In this document: piece by piece, positions 1-9,170 of the stretch
How positions within the stretch are numbered: the stretch's first letter is position 1
Layout of the letters: each line of letters opens with the position of its first letter
NCBI GenBank assembly: GCA_947175635.1
Contig: CAMWNM010000002.1
Span: forward strand, 57,833-121,832
Direction: 5' to 3'
Source of the DNA: an uncultured Bacteroidales bacterium
GTDB taxonomy: Bacteria > Bacteroidota > Bacteroidia > Bacteroidales > P3
DNA: 64,000 nt
Made by a program: the position numbers and the translations under genes
Notes under the pieces: model-generated
What the model was told of the DNA's origin: nothing
Seen by the model: only the letters and a program-made list of their open reading frames with translations
Database searches by the model: none

Positions 1-3000
1 TACCCGAAATTTCGGCGGCGCCTTCCTTGCGGTAAGCCAGCTGATATTCCTCCGCCTCACCTTCCCAGCCAACAACAGCCGAAGCGTAAGAAGGTTCAAC
101 CTTTATTTGCGTAGGCGCGAAACAGGTGATACCCACGGTAATGAAACTTTCAAAATCCGTGTATTCGCTCATGTCGCCATCAGCCATGCTGCAAAGAGCC
201 TGTACCCCACCTTCATAATTCCTTTCGGGCAAAAGGTTGTCGAATTCAAATCCTGTGGCATCGGTCGTGTAGAAAGTATAGTTTTCCTGACCCACCACAC
301 GGATACGGATGCGATAGCCCATCGCCTCCCCTTCCCAGGCAAGCCGGGCTCCGTTGCGGGTTATATCGGATACTTCCACCGATTTCACGGCCGCACAGTC
401 TTCACCCCCTGTAACAAAGGAATATTGACTCCAGGCCGAGGTGTCCTCTTCACAGAGATGCCCTACATATACCGTATACGGCGTTCTCGGACTCAAATCG
501 GAAAGTTCTATCCGACTCGATTCCGCAGTTTCGATAATCTGGTTTTCATCCTTCCTATATTTCACAAGCCATTGGGAAACCGTAAAGTCTTCATCCCAAA
601 CAAGTGTGGCGGTATTGATACCCAACTGTTTCAAACGGAGGTTTCTGGCTGTCGGGCATTCATAAACCACACCCATGTTGTCTAACCACAGCATTTCCGC
701 ACTCGAACGCAAAACGCCCGTAACACCGACGGCCAATACGATTTCTTGACCGGCCCACTCCGACAAATCCTTCTCTATACGGGTAGAATCGCCAAAAGCC
801 GCCATTTCATCGGCGCTCCACAACCCGAGCGTATTGTCGGTAACGAATGTTTTTCCACCATCGGTCGAAACCCAGAGATACATCCGGTAGTTTTCATTGG
901 CCGCCTTTTCTACCGTTGTGAAGGAGCCGGCAACCGAACCGTAAGCCGCATCGAAAACAAATCTGGCCGATGCCTCCGCATCCAGACGGATAGCCGGCAA
1001 ACGCATGATGGCCGTGGCCGATGCCATCAATCCCACCGGAAAGGTAACGGTACCGTTGTCTTTTCCGGGAACGGCCTGACTTGTTTGTTTCCATTTGTAG
1101 AAATAGCTCATAGCCGTTCCTGTCTGATCCATATCCAGGATCTCGGGAAGCGTGCCGGTTTGCGATTTCATATCCCAACCTACAGGCAGGGTTATCGTGG
1201 CTCGGGGATTCATGACAATCGGCAGATTGTTGAAGTCTTCCAAGAAAGGAACACCCAAGCCGGTGGTGAACGTTTCAGACTCCGTCCACTCGCTTACCGA
1301 GCCCACGCCGCATACAGCCTGAACACGGGCCCTGTAGGTAGTGCTGGACTGCAAACCGCTAATGGTATAGGGTCTTTGGGCCACATTATCCACCTGCATC
1401 CATTCCGTTTCATCTCCGGTTGCAACCGAATATGCCAGATTCCATACCCGTTCTTCGTTTTCACCGATTGTCCAGGTAAGTTGAACCTGATTGCTTTCCA
1501 ACGAATTTTCCACCACTTCCAAACGGGTGGGATAATCGCATTCGGGCACTTCCAGCAACCGGAAAGAGTATATGTTCAACGCATGGGTGTTTTTTTGGGA
1601 AGTAGCCCAGCGAAGACGCAGTTTCGCCGCTTTAACGTTTCCGTAGCCTTTGATGGTAAGCATACGGGTTACACGGTCGGAGGTGGAGGCGAACCGGTCG
1701 GCGTTCGATTTGGTGATGGCATAGGCTGGTGTATAGGTAAGCCCGTTGTCGGTGCTTACTTCAAATACGATGGAATCCGTTTCACTCCATCTGGCGGGAT
1801 TGTAAGCGGAATTTACATATCCCTCATAACCGGTCATCAGATATTCCATGATAAGGCGAACCGATTTGGCGGGAAAGTCCATCGGCGGAAAAGCCAGACA
1901 GGCTTCTCTCACCGTATCGTTTTCGGTGGTGACGGCAGCGAAAGAGTATTGCAGACCACCGTTTCTTTGCTTGGTGAACGCACTGGATGTACCGTCCCAA
2001 CCGATGGGAACGTAAAAACTGATCATCTGCTCAAAATCTTCCGTAAAAGGAATTCTGGCAGGAGAAAGCAAATCGGCCTGCGCAAACGTGGTGGAATATA
2101 CACCGTCGCTTCTTCTGGAGAAAGCCCCGAAATGGTAAACCTTGTTGTCTTCCACTTGTGTAAAGGAAACTTCCGTACCGGCCTTCCCCATATAAAGAAC
2201 CACTCCGCCAAAAGATCCATCGGCCTTGTAGAGGGTATCACCCGCTTTGGCCTGCGCGCCGGGAATACCGAAATCGCCTTTATTCAACACGTTGCTATTA
2301 TCATCCTTACCATGCCGATCGGTTACGGCCACCAACACTTCTTCATTCGAAGCGTTGGCCACGGTATTCAACCTTATTTCGGCATCGGACACCGAAACCA
2401 CGTTCAATTCTGCCGGAGCACCGGTAAGCGTTGTGGCCTGGAATGCGGAAACATCACCATACCTAACATCGCCCGTGCATTTGTAGTTGTAGAACCAAAG
2501 CGAATAGTGGTAAACGGTATTGGGTTCGATGGTATCTCGGTGATAATCGTACGAAGCATCCATATCGGAACCGAATTCGCTACCGTAGGTAGATTTGATG
2601 ACAGTTCCCGGCAAATCGCCCAAAGAGATTACTTTACCGCCCAACAATTCATCTCCTTCCTTATAGAAGGTTCCGTCAACAGGCTTGCCCGTAACGGGAG
2701 TTGGGGAAACCAACAGGAGATAGGCATCGGCATCGGCGTTCTCCATCGTGGCGATAACCGTCAAAGCCGTGCTGGTGGCCTTTTCCAAGTTCATAACAGC
2801 CGTCAACGAAGGCTTTTGGCAAGGGTCAGGCAAAGAAAAGGTATAAAGCAGACCTCTGTCGAATTTTCTTTCTGCCGTAATCATTCCGCCACCATTTGCA
2901 GACTGATCCGTTTCCAGAAAATTCGTGGAAGTGGCCGTTCTGTAGTGCGCGCCGTCTTCTCCCGAAATGCCGATGCAAAGGAACTGATACCAACCGGACT

Positions 3001-3601
3001 TTATCGTAATCTCATCAAACAGCAGTTCAATCCGGTTGTCTTCTTCATACAGTCTGATCTGATACCGCCACACATCCTGATCGGCATATTGTATCGAATA
3101 CTCAACGGCCAACACCCGATTGCCTTCGTCTCCGGAAAGCAGGTATTTCACCGGCGACACAAAAGCAAGCCCGGTATTGGCGCCCAGTCCGATGGTCGGA
3201 CTTACCATGCGGTAAATATTGTTTATCGTAGGCGTGCCTTGCAGATTCACTTCCACTTCGGCATCGGATTTCAAACCCAACCAGATATAACCGATACCCG
3301 AAGCCAGGAATTTGTCGTACACCTTACCTTCGAAAGTAAAGTCGAAACCGATGGGAATGCCGGCCATGGAGGCGGTGGATTCCTGCAACAACAAACTTTC
3401 GGTGGCATTGAAAACCGTTAAAGGAATGTCGGCCGCCGCCGTTTCCATGGTTCGGGCCAAACTCACGGCATCTTCTCCCAACTGCGTATAGGTGTTGCCT
3501 TGTTCTGCCTTGAATTTATAAAATTGAACGCTCTGCGCCGACACAAAGCCGATACAAAGCATGCTTAAGATAAAAGCACTTGTTAAGAATGATTTTTTCA
3601 T
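1..3601 (-). CDS. Large exported fibronectin type III / MAM-like protein, C-terminus outside the window
   Basis: The frame is open from the ATG at 3601 to the window edge, giving the first 1200 residues; the 3' end is missing. A signal peptide (MKKSFLTSAFILSMLC, cleavage near VSA-QS) is followed by two MAM/anchor-J-like jelly-roll segments, starting near residues 517 (PFTEDFEQ) and 786 (PFLEDFNN). Fibronectin type III modules begin near residues 694, 982, 1067 and 1165, with typical YR-x-x-V-x-A-x-C endings. This architecture is common in T9SS-secreted surface proteins of Bacteroidales, whose sorting tail would lie in the missing part. It is the last gene seen in a minus-strand run of four exported proteins, 22 bp after the preceding gene, so probably the same transcript. 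Surface adhesion or binding is inferred from architecture; no catalytic domain was recognised. Confidence 0.85.
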   Translation of the reverse strand, partial: MKKSFLTSAFILSMLCIGFVSAQSVQFYKFKAEQGNTYTQLGEDAVSLARTMETAAADIPLTVFNATESLLLQESTASMAGIPIGFDFTFEGKVYDKFLASGIGYIWLGLKSDAEVEVNLQGTPTINNIYRMVSPTIGLGANTGLAFVSPVKYLLSGDEGNRVLAVEYSIQYADQDVWRYQIRLYEEDNRIELLFDEITIKSGWYQFLCIGISGEDGAHYRTATSTNFLETDQSANGGGMITAERKFDRGLLYTFSLPDPCQKPSLTAVMNLEKATSTALTVIATMENADADAYLLLVSPTPVTGKPVDGTFYKEGDELLGGKVISLGDLPGTVIKSTYGSEFGSDMDASYDYHRDTIEPNTVYHYSLWFYNYKCTGDVRYGDVSAFQATTLTGAPAELNVVSVSDAEIRLNTVANASNEEVLVAVTDRHGKDDNSNVLNKGDFGIPGAQAKAGDTLYKADGSFGGVVLYMGKAGTEVSFTQVEDNKVYHFGAFSRRSDGVYSTTFAQADLLSPARIPFTEDFEQMISFYVPIGWDGTSSAFTKQRNGGLQYSFAAVTTENDTVREACLAFPPMDFPAKSVRLIMEYLMTGYEGYVNSAYNPARWSETDSIVFEVSTDNGLTYTPAYAITKSNADRFASTSDRVTRMLTIKGYGNVKAAKLRLRWATSQKNTHALNIYSFRLLEVPECDYPTRLEVVENSLESNQVQLTWTIGENEERVWNLAYSVATGDETEWMQVDNVAQRPYTISGLQSSTTYRARVQAVCGVGSVSEWTESETFTTGLGVPFLEDFNNLPIVMNPRATITLPVGWDMKSQTGTLPEILDMDQTGTAMSYFYKWKQTSQAVPGKDNGTVTFPVGLMASATAIMRLPAIRLDAEASARFVFDAAYGSVAGSFTTVEKAANENYRMYLWVSTDGGKTFVTDNTLGLWSADEMAAFGDSTRIEKDLSEWAGQEIVLAVGVTGVLRSSAEMLWLDNMGVVYECPTARNLRLKQLGINTATLVWDEDFTVSQWLVKYRKDENQIIETAESSRIELSDLSPRTPYTVYVGHLCEEDTSAWSQYSFVTGGEDCAAVKSVEVSDITRNGARLAWEGEAMGYRIRIRVVGQENYTFYTTDATGFEFDNLLPERNYEGGVQALCSMADGDMSEYTDFESFITVGITCFAPTQIKVEPSYASAVVGWEGEAEEYQLAYRKEGAAEISG

Positions 3602-3623
3602 CTTTTTGGTTTTTAGTTTATGA

Positions 3624-5333
3624 TTATCTGTCCGCTACTTTCAACAGTTTGAAAAATCGTGTACCGGCAACGGTTTTTACCTCCACGATGCAGATCCGGG
3701 TGGAACGGTTCTGAAAACGAAGCCACACATCGGTTTCCGTGCGGATCGTTTCCGTTTTCAGACATCTTCCGTCGGCACCATACACACTTACTTTTTCAAT
3801 CCGCAACGAGGAAGGATTGGCTATTCGGAAACCGCCTTCAACGCCGGCCACCGAAAGGGACTGCAAAAGCGTATTACCGGTATTGGCCGCAACCTCTTCC
3901 TTCAAATCAAGGAAGAGGCAGTCGCCGCTGCCTGTTATCGAATAGTTCTGTCCTATCAGCCTGCCGTTCCCATCCCGCACTTTATAGAAACCGGAAGGGG
4001 ATTCCAGCCAACCGTCGTGCCAGGCATCCGAAAACTCCAACACATATATCCCGTCTTCCGGCAACGCAACCGTATCGTTTATCGAACTTTGCTTTCCTGC
4101 CTCAAACGGCCCGTTCCGGTATAAAATCTCCCCTTTTCTGTTCCGAACCCGATAAGCCACTTCGTCTCCGTCCCTGTCGGTTTTCATTTCGATGCAGATG
4201 ATACGGGAGCCAGACTTTACCGGTTCTTCGAAAACATAAGACAGTGCCTCTGCCTCAAAGGTCTGCCCGTTTATAGCCGACGGGGTCAATACCGCGGTGT
4301 TGACAGATTGGATTCCGTAACTTTCCACCGGTATTTCGCATATCCCTGTCTGATAGGGAAGAATGCATACTTCCGCCTCAATCTCGCTTTCAACACCGTT
4401 GATATCCGCAACAAACGAAATACGGGATATCGTATCGTTGCATTTATTACGCACTTTCACCGGAAAAAAATCGTAGCCATAGCGACGATCCGGCAGTGCA
4501 AGCGCAGTGAACTCCGCATCCGGATCTTCTTCGAGCCCGTTGATTTCGGGCTTGCAGCCGGTAACGTTCATTACCTCCCGCCTGCCTTCGGCCATGAACA
4601 CCACCAATTCGATATCGCGGATCTCCAGATCGATGCCGCGGACCTCTTCGGGCAGGACATAAGTATAGCGGCGCGTGTAAACCTTACCTGCCTCGTTTTC
4701 CCTTATTTCCTCTCCCCATTGGCCGGTAAGCAGATGGCGCAACATATGTTCGTGCAAATAATTCTGTCCGCCGCCATTCTGGTAGCCGACAACATGATTC
4801 TGCACCAAAGCCACATTCAGAAGATGCATGTTTTCCGAACTCCCGTTCGGATAGCAATACTCCACATCCACCGTCAGTTCCCGGGTCCGGAAATCCACCA
4901 CGGCTTGCGCATAGAGATTCACTTCCGCATCCTGCGCCGACAACAGCTTGGTGGCCTTGGTCCAGAGACTCCGCGACAGGGCGGGATCCGGCTGGCCGTA
5001 AGGACGCCTGCTTATCGAACCGCTGGGAAAAAAGTCGGCTCCTGCATCGGCAAGCAGCGTGTCCCCGAAATCGGTACGGTAATCCGGATAACCTTCGCCC
5101 GGTTCGGCATACCAGCCTCCATGTACGGCAATCACATAAAAAGCATCCCCGCGCAACTCCTTCAAAGCGGAAGCCATCTCCGCCCCATCCGGACAGTTTC
5201 CGCATTTCATGCCCGTATATTCTTCCAGAAGAACCGCCCTCTTTTGAGGTACGGTGGAGACCCGCTGTGCTGCCAGATCATCCACCGCGCCCCACACGAG
5301 AGCCATACATACAAAACACAGCAAACGTTTCAT
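3624..5333 (-). CDS. Omp28-related secreted protein with thioredoxin-like CxxC and T9SS-like tail
   Basis: 569 residues. A signal peptide (about 1-22, ending DDLAAQ) is followed by EEYTGMKCGNCPDG, which carries the C44-x-x-C47 pair and matches the start of the Omp28/thioredoxin-like domain (FTG-x-x-C-x-x-CP). The middle (about 270-480) looks like beta-rich modules. The last 80 residues (IEKVSVYGADGRCLK, then IVEVKTVAGTRFFKLLKV) resemble a T9SS type A sorting domain, though the usual SGxY motif is replaced by STRICIVEV. Its closest relative in the window is the gene at 7120-8925, which shares the layout, so the two look like paralogues in one operon. A redox or adhesin role is possible; the substrate is unknown. 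Confidence 0.8.
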   Translation of the reverse strand: MKRLLCFVCMALVWGAVDDLAAQRVSTVPQKRAVLLEEYTGMKCGNCPDGAEMASALKELRGDAFYVIAVHGGWYAEPGEGYPDYRTDFGDTLLADAGADFFPSGSISRRPYGQPDPALSRSLWTKATKLLSAQDAEVNLYAQAVVDFRTRELTVDVEYCYPNGSSENMHLLNVALVQNHVVGYQNGGGQNYLHEHMLRHLLTGQWGEEIRENEAGKVYTRRYTYVLPEEVRGIDLEIRDIELVVFMAEGRREVMNVTGCKPEINGLEEDPDAEFTALALPDRRYGYDFFPVKVRNKCNDTISRISFVADINGVESEIEAEVCILPYQTGICEIPVESYGIQSVNTAVLTPSAINGQTFEAEALSYVFEEPVKSGSRIICIEMKTDRDGDEVAYRVRNRKGEILYRNGPFEAGKQSSINDTVALPEDGIYVLEFSDAWHDGWLESPSGFYKVRDGNGRLIGQNYSITGSGDCLFLDLKEEVAANTGNTLLQSLSVAGVEGGFRIANPSSLRIEKVSVYGADGRCLKTETIRTETDVWLRFQNRSTRICIVEVKTVAGTRFFKLLKVADR

Positions 5334-5352
5334 CGTACTGTCGGTTGATGGC

Positions 5353-7077
5353 TTATCTCAGTATGATTTTTTCATAACAAACCTGCCCGCCTGCAATGGC
5401 ACGCATCAGATACACGCCCGAAACCAAGTTGGCCGGACGCTGCCATTCAACAAGATTTTCTCCGGCTTCAAGGATTCCGTTGTAAACAACACCCACCGAC
5501 GCACCCTTCACGTCCAGAAGTTCTATACGGGCGGCCGTTTGTCCGGTACCTTTATGATTCCATGCGATCCGTGCCGAAGTCCCCACCGGATTCGGAGACA
5601 CCCGCAAGGCCGAAGAAGCCTCTCCGACCGCTCTTTCATTGGCCGCGGAAGTATTTCCCAAAGAACCGTCCAGATGCAGATTCTGCCCGTAAACATTGTA
5701 TGTGTTCAGATTATCAAAATCCCGGAAGTCGTTCCAAAAGAATATCCATTGGCCTTCCCTCATGGGTAAAGAAACCATATTGCTCTTGCTGCCGCCGGTT
5801 TCCCTCGACGAAATCGACACCGATGTATCCTGCCATACATATTTACCCTCGGCATCAACCAAAACGGCATAAGCGTCAATCATATTGTCGCCGGCAAACA
5901 TCTCCATATAAGCGGCCATCAAGGCTCCCTTGGGCGCCAATTGCAAACTATAATAGGCCAATGTGTGATGTTCGAGCGGCGCTATATCCACCCCCATCGG
6001 ATCCCACAGCAATTCGCCTTCGGCACTGATTTTCTGAGCGGCGATACGCTGCCACGCCTGCGTATTGGGGTCAAACTCACGCCACACACTGTAAAATGTA
6101 CGGGTTTCCGCATCAAACACCACATCAGGAGCCGCGCAACGGTAATCGGGCGTATATCCCATGCGCAAACCTTTTGAACCTTCGGTAAAAGCATGTGTAC
6201 CGTCGGCCTTGATCCATGCCAACAAAGGCTGTTCGGGATCATAACCCGGCCAGGCGGCCACCAAGCCTCCTTCAACAGGAATCACTTTCATCCAGGTCCA
6301 AAGCGGCGTAGTGGGCAAAGATCCTCCATATACCAAAACGGGGTTCGGCCAGACATCATTGCCGTCAAAATCCAATTTACGTGCGTACAATTCCTGCATG
6401 GCCCCTTGGGCATACAGCAAGATACATTCGTTATTGCCCGCATCTACCAGATACGGATAGGTAAGCGCCGTGCCTTCCATCGAAAAGACCTTGCCCTCTC
6501 CCCAAAGACGTTCCCCGTCGGCCGACAAACGTTGCATACGCAACTGTATGTTATCCGCATCAAAGGTTTCTTCTTCCCAAGCGAACACATAGCTGCCGTC
6601 AGACATCTGGATAATCTGCAAGGCCGCGCAGAAAGAAGGAAGCTCGTCTCCGTGAAGGGATATGCCCGAATGATTCCACCTATGCTCGCCCGTCTTGTCG
6701 ATCTTATAAGCCGTATAGGTATTGAGGTCTTCGCGGCGTAAATCCTGATTCACCACAATCGCGTTCTCATCCCTGTCCACAAACAAAAGATTGTTGTAAA
6801 CATTATATGTTTTGGTGCGTTCCTCGCAGATCAGGAGGTCGGATTCCCAAAGTGCCACGCCGTTTTTGTCGAAATATTGAAGATACGGAAGCGTAGTGCC
6901 GCCCGAGGGACCGTTATGATACAGAAACCAACTTCCGTCCGAAAGCATCTTGGCCTCGGTGGAATACACGCTTCTGTCAATCAACCGCAAATTTTCCGCA
7001 GCCTCTCCCGACCACTGTGCCTGCACGCCTGTAATCCAAGCGGAAGCCAAAAACATAAGCCCAATCAATTTTTTCAT
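5353..7077 (-). CDS. T9SS-exported protein with beta-propeller-like repeats, function unknown
   Basis: 574 residues. The signal peptide is MKKLIGLMFLASAWITGVQA. The body carries repeated blade-like segments with Trp and Asp/Gly turns (for example YLQYFDKNGVALW, YKIDKTGEHRW, QRLSADGERLWGEG, QKISAEGELLW, LVDAEGKYVWQ), suggesting a propeller of sequential YxxxxxDGxxxW blades. From about residue 490 the tail is a textbook type A T9SS domain: RVSPNPVG, LLDVKGASV, LVSGVYLMRAI, YEKIILR. It lies between two Omp28-like genes with short gaps (42 and 19 bp), so it is probably co-transcribed with them. No enzyme motif is visible. Export and surface anchoring by T9SS follow from the tail; the ligand or role is not predictable. 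Confidence 0.8.
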   Translation of the reverse strand: MKKLIGLMFLASAWITGVQAQWSGEAAENLRLIDRSVYSTEAKMLSDGSWFLYHNGPSGGTTLPYLQYFDKNGVALWESDLLICEERTKTYNVYNNLLFVDRDENAIVVNQDLRREDLNTYTAYKIDKTGEHRWNHSGISLHGDELPSFCAALQIIQMSDGSYVFAWEEETFDADNIQLRMQRLSADGERLWGEGKVFSMEGTALTYPYLVDAGNNECILLYAQGAMQELYARKLDFDGNDVWPNPVLVYGGSLPTTPLWTWMKVIPVEGGLVAAWPGYDPEQPLLAWIKADGTHAFTEGSKGLRMGYTPDYRCAAPDVVFDAETRTFYSVWREFDPNTQAWQRIAAQKISAEGELLWDPMGVDIAPLEHHTLAYYSLQLAPKGALMAAYMEMFAGDNMIDAYAVLVDAEGKYVWQDTSVSISSRETGGSKSNMVSLPMREGQWIFFWNDFRDFDNLNTYNVYGQNLHLDGSLGNTSAANERAVGEASSALRVSPNPVGTSARIAWNHKGTGQTAARIELLDVKGASVGVVYNGILEAGENLVEWQRPANLVSGVYLMRAIAGGQVCYEKIILR

Positions 7078-7119
7078 AATTTTTAGTTTTTTATTCGTTT
7101 ATAAATCAATTGCGACAGT

Positions 7120-8925
7120 TTACTGTATTATCATCTTTTCAACGGCCGCCCGACCGTCAACCCCTACGCGGATAAAGTAAAAGCCAGAGTTAAACTGATG
7201 TGTGTCAAGGTTGTATATTGTCTTCTCGGCGGCTCGCACAGGAATCCTGTTACGGAACACCACTTTCCCTTGCATATCAAACACCTCCATATCCAGCTGT
7301 CCCGAACCAAAGCCATCGAACGTAAGCTGGTTGTCAGGACGATATGCCGGAACAGGATTATGACTCAAACGGATACCCGGTTCACGGCCCTGCCTGGCCC
7401 TTTCCGTTCCAGTTTCCGTTGATTTTGGCAGAACAAACGAAAATGCCGCACCGTACATGCCCACATAGGAAGCAGAGAAAATCACCCCTCCATCGGCATC
7501 CTTTATCTCATAGCCTCCTTGAAATCCATCCAGAAAGGCATCTCTCACTTCAAACGAATAAATCTCGTCGGGCAACAGGGAAAAACCGATGCTGTCGGTG
7601 CGGGGCGCACCGTCCTGAAACGGTCCGCCGCTCTGCAAAACCTCGCCTTCCCGATTGCGCACGGCATAGGTTATCTCGCTACCGTACGTATCGGTGGTGA
7701 GCACGATGCTTACCCGGTCGGTCCGTACCTGCACCGGTTCGGATATGTAGTCGGCCACCGTATTGCTTTCAACCGCCTCTCCATTGAGGTGGGTGGCGGA
7801 GATACGGTACTTCACCACTTTGGAAAACGGATAGTCTCCCAAGGGAACTTCAACCTCATGCTCCTGACCGTAAGGAATGGAAACGGACACTTCGGGTTCA
7901 TAGGTCTGCGCACCCATCACCACCACAAAACGTATCTTCTTCAAGGTATCGGTACCGAGATTCTCTATCCTTACCGGTATGGAATGACGCGAATGCGTGG
8001 TAAAAAGAGAGGGTGCGCTCAACGAAACTTCAGGGGCCCGGTAACGCCCCTGATAAGACACTTGGGAGGAGGCTGAGTTGAGAACTTCCTTGTTGGGGCG
8101 GCTCATAAAGGCCACCACTTCCAGATTGGGGAAGACCGGGGCCTGATTGCCATACCGTTCGGGCAGGATCAGCGAATAACGCCTTTCCCTTACCTTGCCT
8201 GCTTCCGTATCATAGACGGTATCGCCCCAGACATCGGTAAGAAGGTCGCGGGCGATATGCCGGTGCAGGTATCGGGAACCCTCGGATGAACCGGTTTGCG
8301 CGCCCCGGATAAAATTTTCGGTAAGAACCACATTCAAAAGCGAATAGGAATCCTCAACCTCTTTGGGATAAAAGTATTCCACCCGTACGTCCAACCTTCT
8401 CGAGAGCGTGTCCAACGTAGCTTCCACATACAGGTTCACCAGAGCCGTATCTCCAAGGGAATACTTGACGGCAGACGGCCATTCGCTTCTCATAAGAGAA
8501 TATCTTTCGGGATTCAAGGCCCCTGACTGGCCGTTATCCGCCAATTGCGGAAAGAAAGTACGGTTGATATTCCCGGAAGGTATGGCCGAACCGCCCGAGG
8601 CGGCAAACCAACTTTCGCCGAAAGAAGTGCGGAAATCGGGTTCATTCCCACCAGGAACGGCCAAACTGCTTACATGTACGGCAATGGTCTGCAATCTTTC
8701 GCCCAATACATGACGCAGATTTTGGGCGGTTTCATGCCCTGAAGGGCAATAGCTGCAATGAATGGCCGTGAATTCCTCTAAAAGAAAGTTGCGCAAGACA
8801 GGCCGGATTTCCACGCCTGCGCCATGCTTTACCTCATGCGCACAAGACGTTAACGGGAAAAGGATAATCCACATCAGTACAACCGCACCGGAAACCGAAA
8901 AGAAAAAGCTACGTGTGTTTGCCAT
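7120..8925 (-). CDS. Omp28-like T9SS protein with CxxC and a lipobox-like signal
   Basis: The start is taken as the ATG at 8925 (MANTRSFFF, 601 residues), because it begins directly with a signal sequence; the frame stays open upstream to 9042, so a longer product is possible. The signal ends FPLTSC, a good lipobox with C28, yet the C-terminus (LSHNPVPA, VFDMQGKVVF, NSGFYFIRVGV, VEKMIIQ) is a type A T9SS domain; T9SS cargo normally has a type I signal. EEFTAIHCSYCPSGHE gives C57-x-x-C60 of the Omp28/thioredoxin-like fold. The central region has CARDB-like beta modules (ENLGTDTLKKIRF). It is the first gene of the four-gene cargo run and a paralogue of the gene at 3624-5333. Confidence 0.78.
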   Translation of the reverse strand: MANTRSFFFSVSGAVVLMWIILFPLTSCAHEVKHGAGVEIRPVLRNFLLEEFTAIHCSYCPSGHETAQNLRHVLGERLQTIAVHVSSLAVPGGNEPDFRTSFGESWFAASGGSAIPSGNINRTFFPQLADNGQSGALNPERYSLMRSEWPSAVKYSLGDTALVNLYVEATLDTLSRRLDVRVEYFYPKEVEDSYSLLNVVLTENFIRGAQTGSSEGSRYLHRHIARDLLTDVWGDTVYDTEAGKVRERRYSLILPERYGNQAPVFPNLEVVAFMSRPNKEVLNSASSQVSYQGRYRAPEVSLSAPSLFTTHSRHSIPVRIENLGTDTLKKIRFVVVMGAQTYEPEVSVSIPYGQEHEVEVPLGDYPFSKVVKYRISATHLNGEAVESNTVADYISEPVQVRTDRVSIVLTTDTYGSEITYAVRNREGEVLQSGGPFQDGAPRTDSIGFSLLPDEIYSFEVRDAFLDGFQGGYEIKDADGGVIFSASYVGMYGAAFSFVLPKSTETGTERARQGREPGIRLSHNPVPAYRPDNQLTFDGFGSGQLDMEVFDMQGKVVFRNRIPVRAAEKTIYNLDTHQFNSGFYFIRVGVDGRAAVEKMIIQ

Positions 8926-9016
8926 ATCGGACTTGGTTTTTACTCCTCGAATCAACAAGGCAATAATACATATTGCCGAGAAAAACAAGTCCATTGCCAT
9001 CCATATTTGACTACGG

Positions 9017-9056
9017 CATTTTAATATCGTAGCTACATACAACTACGGCAATTTTT
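9017..9056. repeat. Short CTACGGCA repeats and small inverted repeat upstream of the Omp28 gene
   Basis: The segment contains ACTACGGCATTTTAA, then ATCGTAGCTAC, then ACTACGGCAATTTTT: two direct copies of ACTACGGCA with an inverted CGTAG between them. It lies in the 245-bp gap between the cargo run and the TPR/HTH regulator gene and overlaps a possible longer N-terminus of the Omp28 gene. It could be a regulator site, but no clear -7 box was found next to it. Confidence 0.3.
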
Positions 9057-9170
9057 CTTAACGTAAATAAATGAAAAAGTTATATGAACTAATTTATATA
9101 TATCCAACCGGATATTTTTGAGAAAAACGTACCCTTTTCGAGGATGCAACAAGCTATTTCGCAACCTGTA

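Noticed and set aside
746..3421. Long open frame on the plus strand opposite the fibronectin-type protein
   Set aside because: Its translation is rich in Arg, His and Gly without domains or a signal, while the minus strand reads a signal peptide and clear fibronectin modules over the same bases.
9097..9120. ATATCC/GGATAT inverted repeat as terminator of the regulator gene
   Set aside because: The stem is short and A+T-rich with no proper T run on the minus strand, so it was not listed as a terminator.
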